Source of the DNA: Methylosinus trichosporium OB3b
GTDB lineage: Bacteria > Pseudomonadota > Alphaproteobacteria > Rhizobiales > Beijerinckiaceae
Length of the DNA: 64,000 bases
Assembly (NCBI RefSeq): GCF_002752655.1
Contig: NZ_CP023737.1
Span: 2,814,001 to 2,878,000, forward strand
Direction: 5' to 3'
In this document: positions 57,638 through 64,000 of the stretch, piece after piece
How the letters are laid out: each line of letters opens with the position of its first letter
Position numbering within the stretch: position 1 is the stretch's first letter
Program-made: the position numbers and the translations under genes
The notes under the pieces: model-generated
The model's input: only the letters and a program-made list of their open reading frames with translations
Database searches by the model: none
What the model was told of the DNA's origin: nothing

Positions 57638-60526
57638 TCAGGTCACGACGACCCGCGCGACCGGGGCCCTGCGCCGCCGGCGATCGAACCAGCGCCCGCC
57701 TTCCTCGACCATGTCGATCGCCAGATCATAGACGCCGGTCGTTTCGGGCGCGGTCGCTTCGAGGCTCAGATCCGCCGACTCTCCCGGCTTCAGGGCCGGC
57801 GTCGTCACGCGGCCGTCGCGCCAGCGCAGCGTCCGTCCGGAAGTGTCCAGCCAATAATTGCCCAGCGACAGCCCCTCCGGCCAAGCCATGGCGCTCGCAT
57901 TGCGAACCGTGACCTGCAGGATTTGTCTTTGTCCAGCGGCCATGCGCCCCGGCGGCGCCTGCGCCCTTAACTCCGCCAACCGCGCCGCCTTCGGCAGCAT
58001 ATCCGGCGGCCGCGCCAGAGCCTCGGCCATGCGCCGGATCAGCACGTCGGCGAGGCCGGGCGCATGGGCGGGCAGGAAATATCGGCCATGGCGTCCCGGA
58101 ATGCTCTCCGCCTCGACCCGGCGCAGCGCGCGCCGCCACGCCCGCTCGGGCTCCGCGTGACGCAGCCACGGATGGCCCTCCTGGCTGTCATGGCCATGCA
58201 GGAACAGCACATCGCCGCCATAGGACGTCAGCTCGAAGCCCCACTCCATCAAGATCAGCAAGGGCAGATGGACTCGGCGGCGCAGCAAATGCTCGGCCAT
58301 GACCAGCGCGACCCGCCCGCCCTGGCAATTGCCGCCGACGAAAAGCGGGCCGTTCGGCGAGATCGCCAGCACGTCCTGGACATAGCGCATGGCCACTTGC
58401 TGCAGGCTGTCCTCGTCATAACGATAGACGCCATGACCGGATCTGAAGCCATAGAGCGGTTGATCGGGTCCGAGCTGCGCGGCCAGCGCCGCGAATTCCT
58501 GCGCCGACTGGAACACCCAGAACAGAGGCGGCCGGCGCCCCGCCTCGTTGAGCCCGGCCATCAAGCGATCCGGCGTCGGCCGCTCTCCCGGCCAGCGCGC
58601 GAGCTCGGCGGCGAGCCTTTCGTGCATCACCGGCGGCAACGGCCATTTCATCGCTGGAGCCGCCGCCTTCGCCGTCGGCCGCCCGGCGATCAGCTCCGTC
58701 AAGCGGCGCAAGGTCGGATCGGAGAAGAAGGCAGCGGCGCGCAGCTTCTGGCCGAATTGCGCCTCGACGCCGGCGAGCAGCCGCAGGGCGGCGAGAGAGT
58801 CGCCGCCATCGGCGAAGAAATGGCTGTCGAGCGAAACCTCCTCCCCATTCGGAAGGCGTTCGCGCCACAGGGCGCCGAGCCGCGCGTCGACGGCGCCGAT
58901 GACGCCGCGCGGCGCCGTCGGCGGCGCGGCCGCCGCTTCGAGCATCTCCGCCGCCGGCGAGCGCAGCAGCTTTCCCGCCGACCCCAAGGGCAGCGCCGCC
59001 ATGGCGGCGAAGCCGATCCGCGCCGGCTGAACGCCGAACGCTTCGCCGATGGCGCGACGGATGGCGCGTTCGATCGCGGCGTCGGCCGCGCCGAACACCA
59101 TCACCCCGAGCCGCTCCTCGCCGTCTCCGCCGAGGCGGCAGGCGACGGCGCGCCGCTCCGCGCCGACGGCTGGCGCGAGAGCCGCGTCTATGTCCTCGAG
59201 CGCCAGCTTGCGTCCGCGCAGTGCGATGACCTGCTTGATGCGGCCATGCAGGGACAGGAGTCCGTCCTCGAGCCGCCCGAGATCGCCGGTGCGCCACCAG
59301 CCGCCGGGACCGAACCCGGCCGCCGCTCCAACGGCGTTGGCGTAGCCGGAAAACATCAGCTCGGGACAATGCGCCTCGACCGCGCCGATCACGCCTTGCG
59401 GCACGGGCTCGCCCGCTTCGTCGACGATGCGCAGGTCGACGCCCGCCGCCGGACCTCCCAGGACGATGGGCGCCGCAACCCCGGAAGCGTGACGCGCTAT
59501 TTCGCCGCCGAGGACCAGCGAGCCGGTTTCGGTCGCGCCATATCCCGCGAACATCCGCACCCGGGCGGCGCCATGGCGCGCCAGCGCCTCGGCCAATCGC
59601 CGCGCTACGGCGGCGTCGACGGTTTCGCCGCCCATGGCGACCTTGACGAGTGCGGCGAGGTTTCGCGTCTGCGGAGCGGTTTCGGCGGCCTCGGCGACGA
59701 GACGCGCCAGCGACGAGGTCAGGGCCAGGCGGCGCACCTCGAGCCGCTCGGCCAGATCGAGGACGAGCTCCGGCCGGGCCAGGACCTGCGTCGGCGACAG
59801 CTGCGCCCAGTCCGCGGCGTGGATGAAGGCGGCGTTCAGCCCGGTCACCGAATCCGGGTCATAGACCCACATGCGCACATCGTCCGGCGATCGACCGATG
59901 TCGCGGCGCCGGAATCGCCGCGCCAGCAGGGCGGCCTCGCCGAGGCCGGCCAGCCTGTCGCGCCCGGTGGCGCCCGATGTCGGCAGCCAGCACAGCGGCT
60001 CGGCCGCGGGCGCCGGCGCCACGAGCCTCGCCTCCGCGCCGCGCCGCTCGACGGCGTCGAGGTCGAGCGCCTCCTTCCCGGCGAGGGCGCGCGCCAGCTC
60101 GCCGCCTTGCGCATCGGCCAGAACCCGCGCCCCGGGCAGCTGGTCGATCAGCGCGCGCAGCGTGTCGGACCGCCCCGTTTCGCGCGCCCGGCGGGCCCGC
60201 CCGGACAAAGGCAGGAGGGCATGGCCGCCCATGAGGCACGCCCAGAAGACGGCGACGAAGTCCGGAACGGAACCAGCCAGGAGCGCGACCGCCTCGCCAC
60301 GACCGACGCCGGCCTCGGCCAAGCCTGCGGCGATGCGATCGGCGCGCGGCCACAGCTCGCTATAGGCGGTCGCAATCGGCCGCCCCTCGGCGTCGACCGT
60401 CCATAAACGCGCCGCCGGGAGGCGCTCGAGCCGCCCGCGGATTCCCTCGAGCAGGGTCGCCGGCAGATCGGGCCGCTGCGGCAGCGGGGCGCCGCGCGCG
60501 ACCGAAAAGAGCGCGGGCTCCCCCAC
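57638..60526 (-). CDS. Adenylation-carrier-thioesterase fusion with C-terminal Ig-like domain
   Basis: A 962-residue protein. Residues about 1-530 are an adenylate-forming domain with a changed P-loop (LPTSGATGRDRL, where a Lys is usual), YGATETGSL, WWRTGDLGRLEDG and the A10 lysine in PLGSAGKLLR. A carrier domain follows with Ser near 576 (DGGDSLAAL), then an alpha/beta-hydrolase thioesterase with a cysteine nucleophile near 734 (GGNCQGG). The last 100 residues are a beta-rich domain with WPEGLSLGNYWLD and a WF ending, like the Ig-like domain appended to other biosynthetic enzymes. There is no condensation domain. The substrate is unknown. The ATG lies 2 bp after the stop of the HExxH gene, so they form one operon. 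Confidence 0.85.
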   Translation of the reverse strand: MGEPALFSVARGAPLPQRPDLPATLLEGIRGRLERLPAARLWTVDAEGRPIATAYSELWPRADRIAAGLAEAGVGRGEAVALLAGSVPDFVAVFWACLMGGHALLPLSGRARRARETGRSDTLRALIDQLPGARVLADAQGGELARALAGKEALDLDAVERRGAEARLVAPAPAAEPLCWLPTSGATGRDRLAGLGEAALLARRFRRRDIGRSPDDVRMWVYDPDSVTGLNAAFIHAADWAQLSPTQVLARPELVLDLAERLEVRRLALTSSLARLVAEAAETAPQTRNLAALVKVAMGGETVDAAVARRLAEALARHGAARVRMFAGYGATETGSLVLGGEIARHASGVAAPIVLGGPAAGVDLRIVDEAGEPVPQGVIGAVEAHCPELMFSGYANAVGAAAGFGPGGWWRTGDLGRLEDGLLSLHGRIKQVIALRGRKLALEDIDAALAPAVGAERRAVACRLGGDGEERLGVMVFGAADAAIERAIRRAIGEAFGVQPARIGFAAMAALPLGSAGKLLRSPAAEMLEAAAAPPTAPRGVIGAVDARLGALWRERLPNGEEVSLDSHFFADGGDSLAALRLLAGVEAQFGQKLRAAAFFSDPTLRRLTELIAGRPTAKAAAPAMKWPLPPVMHERLAAELARWPGERPTPDRLMAGLNEAGRRPPLFWVFQSAQEFAALAAQLGPDQPLYGFRSGHGVYRYDEDSLQQVAMRYVQDVLAISPNGPLFVGGNCQGGRVALVMAEHLLRRRVHLPLLILMEWGFELTSYGGDVLFLHGHDSQEGHPWLRHAEPERAWRRALRRVEAESIPGRHGRYFLPAHAPGLADVLIRRMAEALARPPDMLPKAARLAELRAQAPPGRMAAGQRQILQVTVRNASAMAWPEGLSLGNYWLDTSGRTLRWRDGRVTTPALKPGESADLSLEATAPETTGVYDLAIDMVEEGGRWFDRRRRRAPVARVVVT

Positions 60527-60528
60527 GG

Positions 60529-61512
60529 TTACGCCGCGAGCGCGTCGGCGACGTTCTCCGCCGCCGCCTCGATCAATTCGCGCCCCAGCGGCGCCAATCG
60601 CCCTTCGCGTCGCACCACGGCATAGCCTTCGGCGAAGCGGCGCTTCTGGCGCGCGATCCGCTCGACGACGGTCGCCCGTTCTGCGGGCTCCAATCCGTCG
60701 TGGCGGCTCAATAGATCATAGAGCGCGAAGAGCCGCCCGGAGACGTAAGTGGCGTGATAGACGCCGTCCATCGGGCGCGGGTCGCGGCGCAGCGGCGAGG
60801 CGTAGCGCCGATCCGGCGGATTTTCCGTCAAAGGGCGTCGCCGCGACAGGCCGAACAGCATCTGGTGCGTCGCCTCGTGGACGATCCCGGCCAGCACCCG
60901 CAGACGATCGTCGTTGCGCCGCACGTTCAGGAACACGGCGCCCCAGGCCATGAAGCACGAAGCGCCGGCGAAGCGTCGTCCCTCGCCGGCGGACGGCAGA
61001 GCGGCGAAGATGCGGGAGACCAGGCTTTCGACTTCCGCGCGCCAGCTCGGCGCGACAACGCTCAGCAATGACAAAGCGTCGTCGACATTGCCGCGAAACC
61101 GGCTCCAGCCGGCGTCATCGGGCGGAGCGAACATCGCCGGCGCCTGCCAGCCCATGGCGAAGAGGCGCTGAAATCGCGCCGCGTCGTCTCCGAGAGACAG
61201 CGGATCATAGGGCTGGCACTCCAGCCGCACGGCTCGAGCGGCGCCCGCCGCGACGCCGCGCCAAGAGGCGGCCGCATGGTCCAAGGCTCCGGTCTGCAAG
61301 GCGTGGATCAGGTCATAATAGGCCGCGAACACGCCGGGGTCGACACGATGGGCGCGGATGTCGCGCGCCGCCGCCGCCATATCGACGTCGCGCGGCAGGA
61401 CGGCGGCCGCGCGGCTGGACAAGCGCTCAAGGCTGGCGGCCAGGTCGGCGCGCATCTCCTGGTCGAGACGCCGGACGCAGGAGTTCGGAGCGGGAATGAA
61501 GACGGCTGGCAT
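60529..61512 (-). CDS. HExxH-motif protein, peptide-hydroxylase-like (paralogue 1)
   Basis: A 327-residue protein with VHEATHQMLFGLSRR at about residues 211-225, an HExxH metal site. The rest (DLAASLERLSSRAAAVLP; YYDLIHALQTG; PRPMDGVYHATYVSGRLFALYDLL) resembles the TIGR04267/mod_HExxH group, some members of which are 2-oxoglutarate-dependent peptide beta-hydroxylases of RiPP pathways. The group name is from memory and needs a profile search. The ATG is chosen because it matches the N-terminus of the paralogues (FIPxx...L). It starts 20 bp after the stop of a 59-residue peptide gene. It is paralogous to the proteins at 61791 and 63511. Confidence 0.75.
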   Translation of the reverse strand: MPAVFIPAPNSCVRRLDQEMRADLAASLERLSSRAAAVLPRDVDMAAAARDIRAHRVDPGVFAAYYDLIHALQTGALDHAAASWRGVAAGAARAVRLECQPYDPLSLGDDAARFQRLFAMGWQAPAMFAPPDDAGWSRFRGNVDDALSLLSVVAPSWRAEVESLVSRIFAALPSAGEGRRFAGASCFMAWGAVFLNVRRNDDRLRVLAGIVHEATHQMLFGLSRRRPLTENPPDRRYASPLRRDPRPMDGVYHATYVSGRLFALYDLLSRHDGLEPAERATVVERIARQKRRFAEGYAVVRREGRLAPLGRELIEAAAENVADALAA

Positions 61513-61532
61513 GGCGGACCGAGGCTGCGCCG

Positions 61533-61712
61533 TCAGCAGCAACAGCAGCACTCCGTGCCGATCTTGTTGCAATTGGCGTCGATCAGCTCGGCCTGCAACG
61601 CCTCGTCATATTCGGGCAGGAAAGCCTGGTTGACGCCGAGCAGATCGCTGACGTCGATCTTCACTCCGGCTCGGGTCGAGGTTGCTTCGGTCTTGGCCTT
61701 GGCGCTAGTCAT
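61533..61712 (-). CDS. Candidate RiPP precursor with five C-terminal cysteines
   Basis: A 59-residue peptide. The first part is Ala/Thr/Lys-rich (MTSAKAKTEATSTRAG), followed by a leader-like acidic helix (VKIDVSDLLGVNQAFLPEYD, then EALQAELID) and a short end ANCNKIGTECCCCC. It has no signal peptide or known domain. The sixth Cys sits eight residues before the Cys run. It lies directly upstream of, and in the same direction as, the HExxH and adenylation-carrier-thioesterase genes (20 bp and then 2 bp spacing). The leader/core split is inferred. A weak GGGTGA precedes the ATG. Confidence 0.7.
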   Translation of the reverse strand: MTSAKAKTEATSTRAGVKIDVSDLLGVNQAFLPEYDEALQAELIDANCNKIGTECCCCC

Positions 61713-61790
61713 GGGTCACCCGAGTTGATCGCGACAGCGTATTCTCTCGGCTCCGCCTCCGTTCGAGTCAAGCCGCTACCGACCCGCCAG
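61713..61790. promoter_or_regulatory. Divergent promoter region of the peptide locus
   Basis: Only 78 bp separate the two divergent starts, so both promoters must overlap here. TTGACT (minus strand, 61771-61766) is the best -35-like match for the peptide operon, but no -10 at good spacing is visible. Confidence 0.35.
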
Positions 61791-62816
61791 ATGTTTATTC
61801 CCGTTGAAGATTCGCCCGCCCGCAGCCTCGATCGGGCGATGCGCGAGGATCTGGCCGCCAGCCTGGAGCGCCTCGGCGCGCGCGCCGGCGCCGTTCTGCC
61901 GCTCGCGCCGGACGCCGCCGCCATCGCCCGCGATATCCGGTCGCGCCGCGTCGCGCCGGGCGTCTTCGGCCGTTATTACGATCTCGTCACCGCTCTGCAG
62001 ACCGAAGACTGGACCGCTGCGGCCCGGCTCTGGCGGGAGATCGCGCAAGAGGCGGCGCGGCCCGCCGATTTCGCGGTGCTGCCGTTCGACGCGGAAGCCC
62101 TCGGCGACGACGCCGGACGCTACCAGCGCATGTTCACGATCGGACTGGCGGCGGCGCCGCAATTCGCGAGACCCGACGACGACGCTCTCACCCATCTGCG
62201 GGAGAGCCTGTCGGCCGCCCTGGCACTGCTCGACGCCGTTCACGCCGATTGGGCGGCCGAGATCCGCGCCCTGATCGGCCAAGTGATCGCCGTCGTCCGG
62301 CCGGCCGCCGACGCCGTGTCGATGTCGGGCGGATCGTCGATGATGCTCTGGGGCGCGGTGCTGATCGATGTCGGCGCGCGGCCCGACCGCATCCGGGTCC
62401 TGTCCGTTCTGGCGCATGAGGCGACGCATCAGCTCCTGTTCGGCCTGGCGCGATCGGAGCCTTTGGTGATGAATCCGGTGCGCGAGCGGTTCTGCACGCC
62501 GTTGCGGCCGACGCCGCGGCCGATGAATGCGATCTTTCATTCGACCTATGTGTCCGGCCGCATCCACGCTCTGTTCGAGATCCTGCGGCCGCGGGCGCGG
62601 CTGAGCGATGCGGAAGCCGCGCTCGTCGCCGAAATCTCGGATTTGCAGCGGCGTCGGTTCGCGCAGGGAAGCGAGCTCATTCTGGAGCAGGCCCGCTCGA
62701 GCGCGCTCGGTCGGCGCCTCATCGAAGAGGCGCGCGACGTGATCGCAGGGGGCGAACAGTCTCGGGGAGGCATGACCGAAGCGGGCCGCAACAAGGTTTG
62801 CCGCACAGAAACATGA
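61791..62816 (+). CDS. HExxH-motif protein, peptide-hydroxylase-like (paralogue 2)
   Basis: A 341-residue protein with AHEATHQLLFGLARS at about 208-222, aligned along its length with paralogue 1: MFIPVEDSPARSLDRAM at the start, DLAASLERLGARAGAVLP, RYYDLVTALQT, PFDAEALGDDAGRYQRMF, LWGAVLIDVGARPDRIRVL, and RPTPRPMNAIFHSTYVSGRI. The ATG is placed by that alignment; an earlier ATG at 61725 would extend it by 22 residues but overlaps the divergent promoter. It has a C-terminal tail with one cysteine not in paralogue 1. It is divergent from the peptide operon. Confidence 0.78.
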   Translation: MFIPVEDSPARSLDRAMREDLAASLERLGARAGAVLPLAPDAAAIARDIRSRRVAPGVFGRYYDLVTALQTEDWTAAARLWREIAQEAARPADFAVLPFDAEALGDDAGRYQRMFTIGLAAAPQFARPDDDALTHLRESLSAALALLDAVHADWAAEIRALIGQVIAVVRPAADAVSMSGGSSMMLWGAVLIDVGARPDRIRVLSVLAHEATHQLLFGLARSEPLVMNPVRERFCTPLRPTPRPMNAIFHSTYVSGRIHALFEILRPRARLSDAEAALVAEISDLQRRRFAQGSELILEQARSSALGRRLIEEARDVIAGGEQSRGGMTEAGRNKVCRTET

Positions 62817-62940
62817 TTGCCGATTCGCGGCGCGCGCGCTCGCCTTTATTGCTAGGCTCTTGATTGTACGATATCGACATCACTCGGAGCCGGCGGCGCC
62901 ATGGAGCCCGCGCCGAGCCGTTTTTCGAGTGGAGCATCGA

Positions 62941-63372
62941 ATGTCCGAGGACCGTGATCACCAGACCGAGAAAGCTCTCGCTCACGAGCTCGACGATACG
63001 AAATTGCTCGGATTCGAGCAGGTCGAGATCGTCGCCGACCACGCTGTTTCACCCGCGGACGCCATCGGGCTCGTCTTCAACAAGCGCGGCGAGCTCCCGT
63101 CGGATCGGCGTTTGAAGACGGATATCGTTTCGATCGGCGAGACGGAGAATGGACTGAAATTGTATCGCTTCCGTTATATCGGCGATGATCGCGAATTCTG
63201 CGGGTTGATGGCGCAGGACCTTCTCGCCGACGAGCGCTATCGGGACGCGGTGGCTCTCAACAAAGAGGGCTACTATTATTGCGTCGATTACGCCGCTGTC
63301 GGCCTTGAAAGCCTGGTCACGAACGAGATGCGGCAAGCCGGCGAGCGCGCGATGCGTCTCGCGGCGAGGTGA
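62941..63372 (+). CDS. Standalone Peptidase_S74 (intramolecular chaperone) protein
   Basis: A 143-residue protein. Residues 54-130 form a Peptidase_S74-type domain: SDRRLKTDI (catalytic Ser54 and Lys59 of the autoproteolytic dyad), YRFRYIGDDREFCGLMAQDLL and YYYCVDYAAVGLES. In phage tail fibres this domain trimerises, folds its host protein and cuts itself off just before the Ser. Here it is attached only to a 53-residue N-terminal segment (SEDRDHQTEKALAHELDDTK and so on). GGAG lies six bases before the ATG. No phage genes are nearby; it sits between two HExxH paralogues, which makes a role in peptide maturation plausible but unproven. Confidence 0.8.
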   Translation: MSEDRDHQTEKALAHELDDTKLLGFEQVEIVADHAVSPADAIGLVFNKRGELPSDRRLKTDIVSIGETENGLKLYRFRYIGDDREFCGLMAQDLLADERYRDAVALNKEGYYYCVDYAAVGLESLVTNEMRQAGERAMRLAAR

Positions 63373-63390
63373 GGCGCCATTCGAGTGGAG

Positions 63391-63507
63391 ATGGCGAGGC
63401 GAATCCTGACTCGAAAGCGTCATGATCCGACTCGTCCGCTCCATAACAGGTGTCGGCTCGGCGAGGACTCGTCGCCGAACTCGTCCGAGTCCGATGTGGC
63501 GAAGTAA
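63391..63507 (+). CDS. Possible 38-residue peptide before the third HExxH gene
   Basis: An ATG-started frame of 38 codons (ARRILTRKRHDPTRPLHNRC and so on) ends 3 bp before the third HExxH gene. A purine-rich GGAG abuts the ATG without spacing. It is basic, has one Cys and shows no resemblance to the Cys-rich precursor. It is reported because a small gene is expected in this position, but it may be noise. Confidence 0.2.
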   Translation: MARRILTRKRHDPTRPLHNRCRLGEDSSPNSSESDVAK

Positions 63508-63510
63508 CGA

Positions 63511-64000
63511 ATGCAGTCGTTCCTCCCGCAAAGCGTGAGCGTTCTCACCGACCTGGACAATAAATTGCGCCGCAAGCTGGCGGCTAGCCTCGAGCATTTG
63601 TTCGAGAGAGCCGGATCGGCGTTGGGAGGCGGCGTCGATGGCGAGATCGGCCCCGTCCTGTCCGCGATCCGAGCGCATCGTCAGAAGCCAGCGGTTTTCG
63701 CCTGCTATTTCGAGCTCGTTTTCGCGCTGAAGGCGGGACGCGACGATGAGGCTGCGCATCTTTGGCGCCGGATCGTCGCATCGACCGCCGAGCCCGCCGT
63801 CCTCGAAATCTCGCCGCTGAATGAAGAGGCCTTGGGCGAGGACGCCGATCGCTTCACCAGATTGCTGAACGCCGCCGAGACGGCGCCGATCTTCGCGCCC
63901 CCCGACCCGGCTCTATGGTCGGCGTTCGAGGCGAATTTGGCCGAGGCGCTTGCGCTTCTCGAAGAAGCGGCTCCGGCGCTCGAGGCGGAAGTCCGCGGGC
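63511..64000 (+). CDS. HExxH-family protein, paralogue 3 (3' end off window)
   Basis: The 163 visible residues align with the N-terminal half of the other two paralogues: FLPQSVSVLTDLDNKLRRKLAASLEHLFERAGSAL (landmarks RKLAASLEHL), AIRAHRQKPAVFACYFELVFALKAG, LNEEALGEDADRFTRLLNAAETAPIFAPPDPALW and the start of the helix before the metal site. The HExxH itself would lie about 45 residues beyond the window. The ATG matches the start of paralogue 2. The family is thus present in three copies within 3.5 kb. Confidence 0.75.
   Translation, partial: MQSFLPQSVSVLTDLDNKLRRKLAASLEHLFERAGSALGGGVDGEIGPVLSAIRAHRQKPAVFACYFELVFALKAGRDDEAAHLWRRIVASTAEPAVLEISPLNEEALGEDADRFTRLLNAAETAPIFAPPDPALWSAFEANLAEALALLEEAAPALEAEVRG

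Noticed and set aside
58064..60406. A 780-codon plus-strand frame opposite the adenylation-carrier-thioesterase gene
   Set aside because: No recognisable domain, while the minus strand carries clear enzyme motifs.
61533..61712. Methanobactin precursor
   Set aside because: Methanobactin precursors have two spaced Cys-containing core motifs and MbnB/MbnC partners; here there is a Cys run and HExxH partners, so I do not use that name.
62941..63372. Phage tail-fibre remnant
   Set aside because: No other phage gene is nearby, the frame is intact with its own ribosome site, and the protein is a compact two-part design; still kept as the alternative explanation.

Overview
The window looks like a chromosomal segment of a type II methanotrophic alphaproteobacterium (Methylosinus/Methylocystis-like). 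The reasons are high GC content, a tetrahydromethanopterin (H4MPT) C1-transfer cluster (mch, an ATP-grasp ligase, a CitG-like protein, two fae genes, a HisA-like protein), alphaproteobacterial house-keeping genes (panB, hemH, a DUF6481-type protein), and many TonB receptors. Genus is an inference; no rRNA, tRNA or methane monooxygenase gene is present.

Layout. 0-2 kb: end of an osmoprotectant-type ABC importer and a secreted beta-helix protein. 2.3-7.3 kb: H4MPT-linked formaldehyde oxidation genes. 7.5-9.8 kb: an AT-richer sulfotransferase-like gene, a 0.7 kb stretch without genes, and a TacA/TacT-type toxin-antitoxin pair with a visible operator. 9.9-18.7 kb: secreted hydrolase, L,D-transpeptidase, a tiny lipoprotein, panB-hemH, a degenerate uracil-DNA glycosylase homologue, an ABC-2 exporter, photolyase and a membrane protein. 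18.7-25.2 kb: TonB receptor plus His/Cys-rich partner, a two-component system and an MFS efflux pump. 25.5-38.9 kb: a 3607-residue three-module NRPS (predicted Thr-Ser-Thr) and a second, paralogous two-component system. 39-44.4 kb: CobW GTPase, D,D-carboxypeptidase, an RHS tip with an ACP-like small gene, and a broken REP-associated transposase. 44.5-52.2 kb: MdtABC-like tripartite efflux pump. 52.6-57.4 kb: sigma/anti-sigma/TonB receptor system of the FecIRA type. 57.6-64 kb: the most unusual locus.

The last 6.4 kb resembles an undescribed RiPP-like locus. A 59-residue peptide ending in five consecutive cysteines lies directly upstream of a protein with an HEATH zinc/iron motif and of a fused adenylation-carrier-thioesterase protein. 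Divergently there is a second HExxH paralogue, then a small standalone Peptidase_S74 (intramolecular chaperone/autoprotease) protein, then a third HExxH-family paralogue running off the window. I infer a peptide-maturation system; nothing in the window proves its product.

A second notable signal is a roughly 104-bp palindromic repeat inserted in frame inside the first NRPS adenylation domain. Partial copies of the same repeat lie between genes from 36 to 42 kb and supply stop codons to three of them.
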